Assembly: GCA_964525605.1 (NCBI GenBank)
Contig: CAZGKT010000011.1
Coordinates: 36,374 to 100,373 of the forward strand
Source of the DNA: CAVTWJ01 sp964525605
Lineage (GTDB): Bacteria; Oederibacteriota; Muellerivitia; Muellerivitales; Muellerivitaceae
Direction of reading: 5' to 3'
Length of the DNA stretch: 64,000 nucleotides
Both the position numbers and the translations under genes were made by a program. This document shows positions 34,478 through 44,087 of this stretch, one piece after another. The notes beneath the pieces are model-generated. The model worked only from the letters and a program-made list of their open reading frames with translations, did no database searches and was not told the DNA's origin. The number at the start of each line of letters is the position of its first letter. The first letter of the stretch is position 1.

Positions 34478-35866
34478 TCAGTTGCCTGACGGGGCCTGAT
34501 CCGTCGGCGGGTTCGCGTTTTCTTGATCCGCAGGGGGCAGGTTGTTTTGGGTCATGCTCTGATCGGCGTCATAGGTCCCCGGATTGTAGGTATTCCCGTA
34601 ATTGTCGAACATGTCGTAGGAACCGTCATTCAGACTCAGGATGACTTGCAGGGGCCGTCCGTTGCTGGTGTCCGAAAACTGCACGGTCTTCACGCCCGAG
34701 GCCAGGTAAACCGGGTCGAAGGTCGGGGGCGTGGCGGTGTCGTACAGGAAGGCGTCCTGGCTGTCGGAGAACAGCTTCACCAGGCGCGTGCCGTCGGGGC
34801 TGGTAAGGTCATGCTCGTTGGTATCGACCGGAGCGGTCACGACCACCTGGTCTTCCGCCGAGTTACAAGGCACATAGCTGTCGTTGTTGTAGCAGTAAAG
34901 GTCGCCGACGTGGTAAGGGTCCTGCCACCACCAAAAGCCGTTGTTCCAGAAGCACCAACGGTCGAAGTCCGAGTCGTACCACCACCAACGCGAGGCGTAG
35001 TTGCGGGTCCAGAAGAACTGGTCCCCGGAATACCATCCCCACCAGTGATAACCCGAGCCGTCGATGTAATGGCAATAATTGATGCCGCCGTCCTGGTGCC
35101 AATAGTATTGGTTTCGCCCGAACTCCATGGCGTTGTATCCCTCAATCCGAGATTGCCATTCTTGCCCATCCAACAGCCTCATCTGGTCCCGGACAACCGG
35201 ATCGTTGAAATGGCGGGGGGACAGGGCCGTGATGTTTAAGGGGCCGTTATCGGGCCCGACGCGGGGGTATTGAATGACCGAATGGGCGCGGTCGGTATGG
35301 ATGATTTCCGCCCGGTCTGTGATCAGGTTGGGCTCGGCCGTAACCCCGATCTTTTGCAATTTTTTACGCACATAACCTTGTTGGTAAGGGTGGTGATGAA
35401 CCGCTACCGCCGCGTGAATGTTGGAGTTCGTGTAACTACTGACGCTGGGCCGGGTATAGGAAACCTGGTGGGTGGCGGGAGTCCAGTTTTGAATCTGGGG
35501 CTGGGGTTTGTTTTGAACCTCGGTGTTCCAATGGAGCTGCCCATAAGAAGGCTGCGGGTGGGCCTGGGCCGGAAATCCGACGTTTTGAACCGGTTGCTGT
35601 TGGTTATGTTGTTCTGATTGTTGTTGGGGCTGTTGCTGTTGGGGCGCGGGGCGTGAAGTTTGTTGGAGGGGATAATTGCGGTTATGCCCACCACTTGTAC
35701 CGTGATTCATGTTAATCACGACCGGCTGGCGGGTTTTGGCCGCTGGCCGGGGACCGGAAGTTACCCCGGAACTCTTTTCTTCACCACCCCCACGGTTGTT
35801 TTCGGCCATGACAGCCCAGGATGAAATGAAAAAAAGCGAAACCAACAAAAGGATCGTTCGTTTCAT
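34478..35866 (-). CDS. Exported Gln-rich / Trp-rich protein of unknown function
   Basis: 462 residues. Signal peptide to about residue 21. Residues ~50-120 are rich in Gln, Asn and Pro. Residues ~250-335 are extraordinarily rich in Trp and Tyr (for example YHWWGWYSGDQFFW, CFWNNGFWWWQDPY) with Gly, Asp and a few Cys. The end is acidic and Pro-rich. The aromatic array could bind polysaccharide or another polymer, or form a compact surface module. GGGAGATACC precedes the ATG. Family not recognised. Confidence 0.7.
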   Translation of the reverse strand: MKRTILLLVSLFFISSWAVMAENNRGGGEEKSSGVTSGPRPAAKTRQPVVINMNHGTSGGHNRNYPLQQTSRPAPQQQQPQQQSEQHNQQQPVQNVGFPAQAHPQPSYGQLHWNTEVQNKPQPQIQNWTPATHQVSYTRPSVSSYTNSNIHAAVAVHHHPYQQGYVRKKLQKIGVTAEPNLITDRAEIIHTDRAHSVIQYPRVGPDNGPLNITALSPRHFNDPVVRDQMRLLDGQEWQSRIEGYNAMEFGRNQYYWHQDGGINYCHYIDGSGYHWWGWYSGDQFFWTRNYASRWWWYDSDFDRWCFWNNGFWWWQDPYHVGDLYCYNNDSYVPCNSAEDQVVVTAPVDTNEHDLTSPDGTRLVKLFSDSQDAFLYDTATPPTFDPVYLASGVKTVQFSDTSNGRPLQVILSLNDGSYDMFDNYGNTYNPGTYDADQSMTQNNLPPADQENANPPTDQAPSGN

Positions 35867-36048
35867 GGTATCTCCCTCAATAAAATGATTCTTCCAGCAC
35901 TAGTATTGACGCTCTAGAAATAATTTCAATCTCAACTTGCGCAAAATCATCCCTTATAAGTTTGAAGAAATAAGCGTGGAAAGGTTTACAATAAACCCCC
36001 TCTCAAGCCTTGGGAATTACGCTGATTTCAAAAGGGGAACCGGTAGCT

Positions 36049-37686
36049 ATGAACATCGAAACGGATTGCGCCATCATCGGCGGGGGGTTTGCGGGGCTTT
36101 CCGCAGCTCTGGAAGCCGCGGAAGCTGGAAAGAAAGTGGACCTTTTCATCAAGGGCGCCATGATCCGCGACAGCGCCAGCAATCTGACCGCCGGGGGCCT
36201 GGCGGCCGTCCCCCTGGTCAATGGCGTCCCCGCAAAGGGCGATTCATTCGAAAGGCATGTCCAGGACACACTGGAAGCGGGGAAGCGCCTCAACGACCGC
36301 AAGGTGGTCCAATATTGCGTCGAGCATTTCTACCCCGACGTCATCGAGTGGCTGATCGGCCTGGGGGTAAGGTTCGACCAGTCCCGCAACGGCTCGCTCA
36401 ACCTTCACCGGGAGGGGGGCCATTCGGCCAAGAGGATCTTCCACGTCGAGGACAAGACGGGCGCCCATGTCATGGCGGTCCTTGCCTCGAAAGCACGCAA
36501 CCATCCCAACATCCGCATTCACGAGCGTCATGTCGCGGTGGACCTCATCACCCGAAACAAATTCCTCCATCAAAAGGGCAAGGACGAATGCCTGGGCGTG
36601 TACGTGTACGACATTCAAAAGGACCGGGTCAAAACGGTCTCCAGCCGGGCGGTCTTTTTGGCGGCGGGGGGCCTGGGTAAGGTTTTTCTCTATACCTCCA
36701 ACCCGGATTCGGCCAGCGGGGACGGGTTCGCCATGGCCTACCGGGCAGGGCTCCCCCTGGTCAATATGGAATTCATCCAATTTCATCCCACCGTCTTTTT
36801 TGACGAACGAGCCGATCCATCCGAACGCCGGTTCCTTCTTACGGAAGCCCTGCGGGGCGAGGGTGCCTTTCTCAAACTTCGCAAGAACGACCGCGATGAT
36901 TTCGTTCTGAAATACCATCCCTTGGGTTCTGCCGCCACCCGGGATGTGGTGACCCGGGCGGAGGATATCGAGATGCACAAACAGGGGCTGAAACACTTGT
37001 GGCTGGATTGCACCCAAATTCCCGCAAAGCGGCTGAGACAGGATTTTAAGAGCGCATACGAGTTTTGCCATAAGAAGGGCTTCGACATGGCGAAAGATCC
37101 CATCCCGGTGGTTTACGCCGTCCATTATTCCAATGGGGGGGTCCGCACGGACCTTCACGGGGCGACCACCCTGGCGAATCTTTATGTGCTGGGAGAATCG
37201 GCCTGCACGGGGCTTCACGGGGCCACACGGCTGGCCAGCAACTCGGCCACCGAATGCATCCTCTTCGCACGAAACGCCGCCAAGCATTTCGCGACGAAGA
37301 AGTTCACGGGAAAAAGGGAAAAGGTTCCAAATTGGGACAATGGCCGGGCCAAAGAAAACAAAGACCCCGCCACCATCAGCTATTACTGGGAAATCACGCG
37401 AAAAACCATGACCCTGCTCTGCGGAATCGCCCGGACCGAAGGCCGGTTAAGGGCGGCCCAGGATGTGCTAGAGGCCCTGCAAAAGAATGTGCGGGCCGAC
37501 TACTGGAACTATCGCGTGACGAGAGATTTTCTCGAGGCACGAAACCTGGCCGCCGTGGCGAATGTCATCATCGACAGCGCCTTGGCACGTAAGGAAAGCC
37601 GGGCCTGCCATTACCGGGAAGATTTTCCCAAGATGGACAGGCGTTACAACCGACCCACCCTGGTTCGCATTGGCAAAACGGTTTGA
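36049..37686 (+). CDS. nadB: L-aspartate oxidase
   Basis: 545 residues from the ATG at 36049 (AAAGGGG upstream). An FAD enzyme that turns L-aspartate to iminoaspartate, the first step of NAD synthesis. FAD motif IIGGGFAGLSAAL (9-21), active-site segments HREGGHSAKRI and FIQFHPT, LLTEALRGEGA, and the C-terminal GESACTGLHGATRLASNS that separates aspartate oxidases from succinate dehydrogenase flavoproteins. nadA and nadC are not in the window. A fumarate reductase-like role is the alternative but less likely. Confidence 0.88.
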   Translation: MNIETDCAIIGGGFAGLSAALEAAEAGKKVDLFIKGAMIRDSASNLTAGGLAAVPLVNGVPAKGDSFERHVQDTLEAGKRLNDRKVVQYCVEHFYPDVIEWLIGLGVRFDQSRNGSLNLHREGGHSAKRIFHVEDKTGAHVMAVLASKARNHPNIRIHERHVAVDLITRNKFLHQKGKDECLGVYVYDIQKDRVKTVSSRAVFLAAGGLGKVFLYTSNPDSASGDGFAMAYRAGLPLVNMEFIQFHPTVFFDERADPSERRFLLTEALRGEGAFLKLRKNDRDDFVLKYHPLGSAATRDVVTRAEDIEMHKQGLKHLWLDCTQIPAKRLRQDFKSAYEFCHKKGFDMAKDPIPVVYAVHYSNGGVRTDLHGATTLANLYVLGESACTGLHGATRLASNSATECILFARNAAKHFATKKFTGKREKVPNWDNGRAKENKDPATISYYWEITRKTMTLLCGIARTEGRLRAAQDVLEALQKNVRADYWNYRVTRDFLEARNLAAVANVIIDSALARKESRACHYREDFPKMDRRYNRPTLVRIGKTV

Positions 37687-37858
37687 ATTTCTGTCGATAT
37701 TTGATAAATACAATTAATTTAATTCTCGCCTTTTAATTCTTTCTGTCCTTCAGTTAAACCCCGAAATACCAACAAAAATACTGGTGCCTTGCCTTGAGAT
37801 TAACAAAAGTACAAGGCTATATTTGCCTCGTTATTTTTTTAAATCTGGGGAGCAGCCT

Positions 37859-39073
37859 TTGAGTATTCGCAAGAAATCTAAACCTATCCGTCAAAAGTCG
37901 AAAAGTTCTCCCCGCCCCAAAAGCAAACCCAAGACAAAGGTTAAGAGCGCTCTTTTGGGCGCCCCAGACCAGGCGGCCCTCTTCAGGGGCATTTTGGAGG
38001 CGGCCCCCGACGCCATGATTATTGTGGGCCAGGATGGCCGGATCTTGATCATCAACGCCCAGACGGAGACCCTTTTCGGCTGGAAACGGGAAGAATTATT
38101 GGGCCAATCCATGGAAGTGCTGGTGCCTCACCGCTTCCGAGCTAATCACCCCCCCAAACGCGACGGTTATTTCGCCACCCCCAGAGCACGGCCTATGGGT
38201 GCCGGGTTGGACCTATACGCTCTCCGCAAGGATGGGACCGAGTTTCCGGCCGAGATTTCCCTCAGCCCCCTGGAAACCACTCAGGGGCGCTACGTTACCG
38301 CCGCCATCCGCGACACCACCGAACGCAAGCGCCAGCTGGAGGAAGAAAACCGGCGCATCCAGGAAACCAACCGGCTCAAAAGCGAGTTCCTGGCCAACAT
38401 GTCCCATGAACTGCGAACCCCCTTGAACGCCATCATTGGTTTTTCCGAGCTGATGGTGAACGGAAAGGTGGGTGAGCTGGCGCCGGACCAGAAGGAATAT
38501 CTGGGCGATATCCTCACCAGCGCCCGTCATCTCTTGCGCCTCATCAATGACGTGCTGGACCTGACCAAGGTGGAGGCGGGCAAGATGGAATTCCGCCCGG
38601 AAATCCTGAATCTCGCTCAAATTGCCGCCGAGGTGAAGGATATCCTTCGGGGCTTGGCCGCGCAAAAGCGCATCCAACTCGTTCAGGAATTCGCCCCCGA
38701 CCTCCGCCCAGCCTTGCTGGACCCCTCCAAACTCAAGCAAGTGCTTTATAACTTCATCTCGAACGCCATCAAGTTCACTCCCGAGGGAGGGGTGGTGACG
38801 CTGAGAATCAAGCCCGAGGGGGAGGGAAACTTCCGTCTCGAAGTGGAAGATACGGGGATCGGCATCCGGGCGGAGGACCTTTCCAAACTTTTCATCGAGT
38901 TTCAACAATTGGACGCTGGTTCGACCAAGAAATACGCCGGTACCGGTTTGGGCCTGGCCCTGACCAAAAGTATTGTGGAAGCCCAGGGGGGAAGGGTTGG
39001 GGTTCATAGCCAGGTTGGGAAGGGGAGTGTCTTTTTTGCCGTTCTTCCTTGGGAGGCTAAGGACGGATCCTAA
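37859..39073 (+). CDS. PAS-domain sensor histidine kinase (TTG start)
   Basis: 404 residues from TTG at 37859, preferred because GGGGAGCAGCC precedes it; a GTG at 37784 in frame has no ribosome site. A basic N-terminal stretch (KKSKPIRQKSK) without membrane helices, so soluble. PAS domain (about 45-160), HisKA with His183 in FLANMSHELRTPLN, then HATPase boxes (LYNFISNAIKFTPEGG, DTGIGI, GTGLGLAL). Autophosphorylates and likely passes phosphate to the response regulator just downstream at 39262 or the NtrC-type regulator after it. Confidence 0.92.
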   Translation: MSIRKKSKPIRQKSKSSPRPKSKPKTKVKSALLGAPDQAALFRGILEAAPDAMIIVGQDGRILIINAQTETLFGWKREELLGQSMEVLVPHRFRANHPPKRDGYFATPRARPMGAGLDLYALRKDGTEFPAEISLSPLETTQGRYVTAAIRDTTERKRQLEEENRRIQETNRLKSEFLANMSHELRTPLNAIIGFSELMVNGKVGELAPDQKEYLGDILTSARHLLRLINDVLDLTKVEAGKMEFRPEILNLAQIAAEVKDILRGLAAQKRIQLVQEFAPDLRPALLDPSKLKQVLYNFISNAIKFTPEGGVVTLRIKPEGEGNFRLEVEDTGIGIRAEDLSKLFIEFQQLDAGSTKKYAGTGLGLALTKSIVEAQGGRVGVHSQVGKGSVFFAVLPWEAKDGS

Positions 39074-39080
39074 AAAGGAC

Positions 39081-39217
39081 CATCCAACACAAAGCCACAA
39101 AGACACTAAGAAAGGCATGCCGTTTTGTAAAAGATGCAAACGTAATAAGCCTTAATGTTAAGGCGTGTTTCAAAGTGCTTGGTTTTACTTTGTGTCTTCG
39201 TGCCTTCGTGTTGGATG
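39081..39217. repeat. Palindromic intergenic repeat element (REP/MITE-like)
   Basis: 137 bases. The outer arms 39081-39106 and 39192-39217 pair over 26 bases with three mismatches; they carry the CACAAAGACAC / GTGTCTTCGTG type of motif. Inside lies a perfect 7-bp stem GCCTTAA/TTAAGGC (39149-39164) and a smaller stem at 39121-39142. It lies between the kinase stop and the response-regulator start. It has no coding capacity; similar palindromes with this motif are scattered in intergenic DNA of many bacteria. Confidence 0.8.
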
Positions 39218-39261
39218 TCGGTTTTGATAATAAAAATGACCCTAAACTGAAAGGTGGAAAA

Positions 39262-39639
39262 ATGCCGGGGGAGACGATTCTGGTCGTGGATGACAATCCC
39301 GTGAACCTCAAGCTGTCGAGGGTTCTTCTTCAGGGGGAAGGTTATGAAGTGGCCTCGGCCATGGACGCCGAGGAGGCCCTGAAGATCCTGGAAACGTCCA
39401 AACCCCGCTTGATCCTCATGGACCTGCAACTGCCCGGCATGGATGGACTCACCCTCACTCGACGCTTGAAAGCCGACCCGGCGACCGCTGGTATCATCAT
39501 TTTGGCCCTCACGGCCTATGCGATGAAAGGCGACGAGGAAAAGGCCCTGACCGCCGGCTGTGATGGTTATATCCCCAAGCCCATCGATACCCAGACCCTC
39601 CCCGGCCTTATCGCGCGTTTTCTGAACGGAAAAAAATGA
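39262..39639 (+). CDS. Single-domain response regulator (CheY-like)
   Basis: 125 residues, one receiver domain only. Phosphoacceptor Asp54 in LILMDLQLPGMDG, acidic pair VVDD, conserved Thr in LALTAY and Lys in YIPKPID. It has no output domain, so acts as a phosphate carrier or by protein contact. ATG at 39262 after AAAGGTGGAAAA. It is followed by the NtrC-type gene with a four-base overlap and resembles the receiver at 48719-49099. Confidence 0.93.
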   Translation: MPGETILVVDDNPVNLKLSRVLLQGEGYEVASAMDAEEALKILETSKPRLILMDLQLPGMDGLTLTRRLKADPATAGIIILALTAYAMKGDEEKALTAGCDGYIPKPIDTQTLPGLIARFLNGKK

Positions 39640-41018
39640 AAAAAATCCTGGTCGTTGACGACGAGGCAATCGGCCGCAAGCTCTTGCGGGCCGTGCTGAA
39701 TGGCGAGGGGGTTTATGCCCTCACTGAGGCCGAAACGGGGCGTGAGGCGCTGGTGGAAGCCGCCAGGGTTCTTCCGGATGCCGTGATCCTCGACCTGAAC
39801 CTGCCTGACATAGACGGATTACAGGTGCTGCAGAAACTCAAGGCCTTCTCGCCCAACCTGCCGGTCCTCATGCTCACCGGCCACAACGACGCCGCGACCG
39901 CCTTGCAAGCTGTGCGGCTGGGCGCCTTTCATTACCTGACCAAGCCCTTTGATTCGGACCAACTGCGGATCACTTTGCAAAGGGCCCTCGAAAAGGGCGA
40001 AATGCAGGCCCGGATGGAAATGCTTCGCCGGGGGGCGGGAAAGGGCCAGGCTCTCGGCCGGATCTTGGGGGAAAGCGAAGCGGTTCATAAAATCACCGGA
40101 GAGATCAGCAAGGTGGCCGATTCCCTTTTGACCGTCCTGATCCAGGGGGAGACGGGAACGGGCAAAGAACTGGCGGCCCGAGCCCTCCATGAGGAGAGCT
40201 CCCGGCGTGAAGGCCCTTTTGTGGCCCTCGATTGCGGTGCCTTGGCGGAGAACCTTTTGGAATCGGAATTGTTCGGACACGAGAAGGGGGCCTTCAGCGG
40301 GGCGGATAGGAAAAAAGAGGGCCAGCTTTCCCTGGCCCGGGGTGGAACCTTGTTCCTGGACGAAGTGGGGAACCTCCCCCTGGGGTTGCAGGCCAAACTG
40401 CTGAGGGTCTTGCAGGAAAGACAGGTCAAACCCGTGGGGGCGGAAAAGGCCATTCCCATTGATGTGCGGTTCATCGCCGCAACCAACGTCCCGTTGGAAG
40501 AAGAAGCTAAGTCGGGCCGCTTCCGACAGGACCTTTACTATCGCCTGGCCGAATTCACTCTGGATCTGCCGCCCCTTCGAGAACGGCGTTCCGACATCTC
40601 TCTGCTGGCCGCCCGCTTTACCCAGGAAGCCTCGCTTGAACTCCGCAAGAACGTGGGAAGCCTTACCCCGGGTGCTATGGAATTGCTTTCTACCCATGCC
40701 TGGCCGGGCAACATCCGGGAACTGCGAAACGTGATCCGTCAGTCGGTGCTTCTGGCTCCCGGTGTGGAATTGGATGAAAAATCAGTCCGTGTCTTTTTAG
40801 GCAAGAACTTGAACCAGCCTACGCCCGGTCCTGTGGAAGTACCCTTGACGCCGGGGTTATCCCTCAAAAAAATCGCCGAACAAGCCGTCGAATCCGCCGA
40901 AAAGCAGGCCATCCGCAATGCCCTCCGCTCGACGGATGGCAACAAGAGCAAGGCTTCCAAACTATTAAAGACGGATTACAAGACACTCCACTTGAAGATC
41001 AAAAAGTATTCGCTTTAA
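39636..41018 (+). CDS. NtrC-family sigma-54 response regulator
   Basis: 460 residues. Receiver domain (1-120, Asp53 in DLNLPDIDG), AAA+ domain (about 145-375) with Walker A GETGTGKE (~171), the sigma-54 contact loop GAFSGAD (~218; canonical GAFTGA, Thr replaced by Ser), a Walker B-like LFLDEVGNL and WPGNIRELRN; then a Fis-type HTH (about 420-460, DGNKSKASKLLKTDYKTLHLK). It activates sigma-54 promoters upon phosphorylation. Start overlaps the receiver gene stop (ATGA). Targets unknown. Confidence 0.95.
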   Translation: MKKILVVDDEAIGRKLLRAVLNGEGVYALTEAETGREALVEAARVLPDAVILDLNLPDIDGLQVLQKLKAFSPNLPVLMLTGHNDAATALQAVRLGAFHYLTKPFDSDQLRITLQRALEKGEMQARMEMLRRGAGKGQALGRILGESEAVHKITGEISKVADSLLTVLIQGETGTGKELAARALHEESSRREGPFVALDCGALAENLLESELFGHEKGAFSGADRKKEGQLSLARGGTLFLDEVGNLPLGLQAKLLRVLQERQVKPVGAEKAIPIDVRFIAATNVPLEEEAKSGRFRQDLYYRLAEFTLDLPPLRERRSDISLLAARFTQEASLELRKNVGSLTPGAMELLSTHAWPGNIRELRNVIRQSVLLAPGVELDEKSVRVFLGKNLNQPTPGPVEVPLTPGLSLKKIAEQAVESAEKQAIRNALRSTDGNKSKASKLLKTDYKTLHLKIKKYSL

Positions 41019-41058
41019 ATGAGAATTTTTTTTGTCATCCCCAGTTTACTTGCCCGTA

Positions 41059-42060
41059 CTACCTCCCCGCCTCTTTCACACGGAAATGGCGCACATGGAG
41101 CTGGTTCGGGTCAACCAGCCAGAGGGTTCGAATGCCAACTCCACCGTTTGAAAAGGGGATTCCGGGGTCGGAGAGGCTGAAAACCTTTTGGTCCCCCTTG
41201 CCGTCAAAAAGGTTGACATAGCAATCGTAGTGATTTTCCAGGGCCACGACTTTCAAATGAACCCAGCTTCCCAAAGAATATACCGGGTCATTGGCCCCCA
41301 TTCCAAACCCCGACCCGGGCAGGAAGTTGTAACTGCCGCCATTAGGGCCCGTGCGTTTTTCGATCTGCCATTGGGGAACTTTATGGTCGTAACAATTGTT
41401 CAATTGGAAGACGTAAGCGTTCCCATTGGAGGCCGAGCGGAACATCAGGCCGAACAAACCGCTTTTGCCGGACCAATGCTCGAGTTTAAAGTCCGCCTCG
41501 ACGGTGTAATTGCTGAGGGACCAATCAAAGAGGGCCGAGCGGACAACCGTATAGACACTGGTTCGTCCCCCTGGAGGGGAAGTTTGCAAGAGTTCACCGT
41601 TTGAGACGGTAAACTGTTGGGCCGATGCGTTCGTGTAGGCGAAATTTTCGTTAGTCCACACGAAATGGTCCAGACTGGTTTCGCTTGGGAATTCATCCGA
41701 AAATTCACGAGATACCCTGGCGGGTACGGGTTCACGGGGGGAAACAGGTCCGACAGCTTCCGAATCCTCCTCCCGGACGCTCGTGTTTTGATCCTCTCCC
41801 ACATCTTGTGCCGCCGCCGGGGCCTTTGGAATTGAGTTGGGAAGGACGATCGATTCAGTCGACGACGATGTGGAATGCACCAATGCGACGGTAGGGGTTT
41901 GGGCAAAGACCAAAGGCTTTGGAGAGATGGAAATCTGAAAATGCCGAGAAATAAAAGCCAGAAGAACGAGATTGAGAAACAGAGATAAGCCCAAAAGAGT
42001 CCATAGACCCCGGCTGAATTTTGAAGGTTCCAAGTTTAACCCCTTCCCATTTCGACTCAT
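41059..42060 (-). CDS. Membrane-anchored protein with concanavalin-like sugar-binding fold
   Basis: 333 residues. One N-terminal membrane helix (about 21-40), a Ser/Pro/Glu-rich spacer, then a beta-sandwich (about 120-330) resembling LamG/DUF1080-type domains: FSDEFPSETSLDHFVW, TVEADFKLEHWSGKSGLFGLMFR, WVHLKVVALENHYDCYVN. Probably faces the periplasm and binds carbohydrate. The ribosome site is weak; a TATAAT overlaps the ATG, so a short or missing leader is possible. Confidence 0.7.
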   Translation of the reverse strand: MSRNGKGLNLEPSKFSRGLWTLLGLSLFLNLVLLAFISRHFQISISPKPLVFAQTPTVALVHSTSSSTESIVLPNSIPKAPAAAQDVGEDQNTSVREEDSEAVGPVSPREPVPARVSREFSDEFPSETSLDHFVWTNENFAYTNASAQQFTVSNGELLQTSPPGGRTSVYTVVRSALFDWSLSNYTVEADFKLEHWSGKSGLFGLMFRSASNGNAYVFQLNNCYDHKVPQWQIEKRTGPNGGSYNFLPGSGFGMGANDPVYSLGSWVHLKVVALENHYDCYVNLFDGKGDQKVFSLSDPGIPFSNGGVGIRTLWLVDPNQLHVRHFRVKEAGR

Positions 42061-42267
42061 TATAACGAGTTACTAGACAGCGGGTTACGATTCGGAATTT
42101 GAAGTAAAGTAGAAAAGGTCGGGTCCGATGAGGCCGGAGTTATCTACAAAAAAAGAAGAACAAGCCGTCAAATTTGACGAAAATCAGGCTGTCAGCAACT
42201 CTCTTCCCTTGAATATCAATAAATATTCACTTAGAGAGGTGATTGGTTTTCTTTAATTCAGAGCGAC

Positions 42268-43875
42268 CTAGTTTCCAGCCGGGCTCTTGGCTCCCGGTAC
42301 AAAAGCGGCCGTCGTCTCGACTTTGGGCAGGGGATCCTGAACCCCGGAAAGGGGGTTCCAATTGTCCAAACACCATTTTTCCAATTCTTCCGCCGTGGCG
42401 GGAAACCGCTTGTATTTCCGGTGGAACATATGAATCTCGACCTCGATTCGGGCTTGGTTACAGATCGTCAAGGCTTCCCGAACCTTTTCCCCCATCTGGG
42501 CAAAACGCGGCAGGGCGTACAAACCCAGAAGCCAACCATTCCGCTGATACGCTTGATACCCCTTATCCCAATCGCCCGAGTTCGTCTCAATAACCTTCAT
42601 CAGTTGGATTTTGTATTCATAAGAAGAGGCCATATCGAACAATAAAAAGGGGCGATACATGAGGCCCATCAGATAATTGGCCGCTTCATTACCCCCGAAG
42701 CCGAAGTAAAACCCGTCGGTCTTACAATTGTTCGCGAAATCGAGCCAACCAATCGATTCAAAAGACCGGGTATACCCAAAGAGCTCCCATTGCATGGATG
42801 TATAAAAACCATTTTCAAGTCGATCCGACCGAAGATAGGGGAGCAGTTCTTCCCCCGCGTGTCCTTTGACTTCTAGCTGGGGAAGAACGGCGCAAACCGT
42901 GGACGACATCATACGTACGATGGCCGTATCGATCATCTCGGCGATCAGGGTGTGGCTGAGCCGGAGGGTGTCGCCCAGGAACAATCCGGTTTGGAGACTC
43001 CGCACGGACCCCGCCGCGTCCCCATCCAGGGCCAGGATCAAGGCCTGGGTTCTTAGCAAACGAGCGAGGGAAAGGTAATAGGCGATCCGGGGAAAGGGGA
43101 TATCCCAGGAAGGTTCGACGTTGAAATCGACTCCCCAATCCACGCCCTTTGCTTGGAAAGCTTGGCCAATTAAGCCCAAAGCGTCTTCGTGCTCTTTTAA
43201 GAACTTATGGGCGTAGGTTTTCTCTTCCCGAGTAGTGACCCCGGCCATTGCGTCGGAAATGAATTTCTGCATGAATTCATTTTCTGTTTTCTTCCCCCAG
43301 AAGGGCTGGGGGGATAGGTCTTCCAGTCCCGCCCGATAAGCGTAAATCTTGGCGTTTTCCTCAAAACGTCCCTGGGGAGGCTTATCGAATAGGGCGGATA
43401 CGACGCCGAGCTTTCGCATGGAAGGCGCGTTCCAGGCCTGGTTGAAGAGTACAACGGCGTTCTTGGCATCTTGGAGAACCGGTGACTTTTCGGGGCAAGC
43501 CACTTGGAACCCCGCCGACAAAACATCGCTTTTCGCGAATGCCAGAACAATATTTCCAGCAGTCCACCAAAGTGAACCCGCCAGGTAATAACCCATCGCG
43601 AATGTGAGGAAAGGTAAAAGAAAAAGTTGCCAGGGCCTGGAACCTTGAACTGGTGCGTTGGCATCGGCTCGCCGGATTGCTACCCATATTTTTTTAAAAA
43701 TAAAAACAAGGGCGACCACCAAAAGGAGGGTCGTAAGCCAAAACACTAGATTCATACTCCTATACCAGGGACAAACCTTGCCGATATAAAAACCGGGGAC
43801 TGTGACCAGAAGGACCCCTGCCGCCGCGGCAGGCCAAATGTTTTTAAGCCATCCGTTGGGGTCATTTGGTTTCAT
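42268..43875 (-). CDS. Membrane protein of unknown function
   Basis: 535 residues from the ATG at 43875, chosen over one 12 bases upstream because GAGGAAAATT precedes it. Three N-terminal helices (about 10-30, 40-62, 85-105) and a large soluble part (about 110-535) rich in helices, with a leucine-heavy segment (YYLSLARLLRTQALILALDGD). The end has a pilin-tail-like stretch (IEVEIHMFHRKYKRFPATAEELEKW). Such proteins occur in Planctomycetes-Verrucomicrobia and candidate phyla. No catalytic motif. Confidence 0.65.
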   Translation of the reverse strand: MKPNDPNGWLKNIWPAAAAGVLLVTVPGFYIGKVCPWYRSMNLVFWLTTLLLVVALVFIFKKIWVAIRRADANAPVQGSRPWQLFLLPFLTFAMGYYLAGSLWWTAGNIVLAFAKSDVLSAGFQVACPEKSPVLQDAKNAVVLFNQAWNAPSMRKLGVVSALFDKPPQGRFEENAKIYAYRAGLEDLSPQPFWGKKTENEFMQKFISDAMAGVTTREEKTYAHKFLKEHEDALGLIGQAFQAKGVDWGVDFNVEPSWDIPFPRIAYYLSLARLLRTQALILALDGDAAGSVRSLQTGLFLGDTLRLSHTLIAEMIDTAIVRMMSSTVCAVLPQLEVKGHAGEELLPYLRSDRLENGFYTSMQWELFGYTRSFESIGWLDFANNCKTDGFYFGFGGNEAANYLMGLMYRPFLLFDMASSYEYKIQLMKVIETNSGDWDKGYQAYQRNGWLLGLYALPRFAQMGEKVREALTICNQARIEVEIHMFHRKYKRFPATAEELEKWCLDNWNPLSGVQDPLPKVETTAAFVPGAKSPAGN

Positions 43876-44087
43876 AATTTTCCTCATCTCAAAACATCAA
43901 TTAACCCAGACTTGGCCCCATGGGCTTTCCGCCCGGACGACCTGTTCAATTTATCATGTAACCATCGGCGTTTAATCGATGGCTTTTCATTTTAAGATTC
44001 GGAATCAAAGCCTTTTTCATTGTTCCCATTGGATTCTAGTAGGGATCGATTCATCCAAAGAAAAATGAATGTCCGGCCTTCTGGAAG

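Noticed and set aside
35937..36680. 247-residue plus-strand frame.
   Set aside because: Shadow of nadB in another frame; product is Pro/Gly/Arg low complexity.
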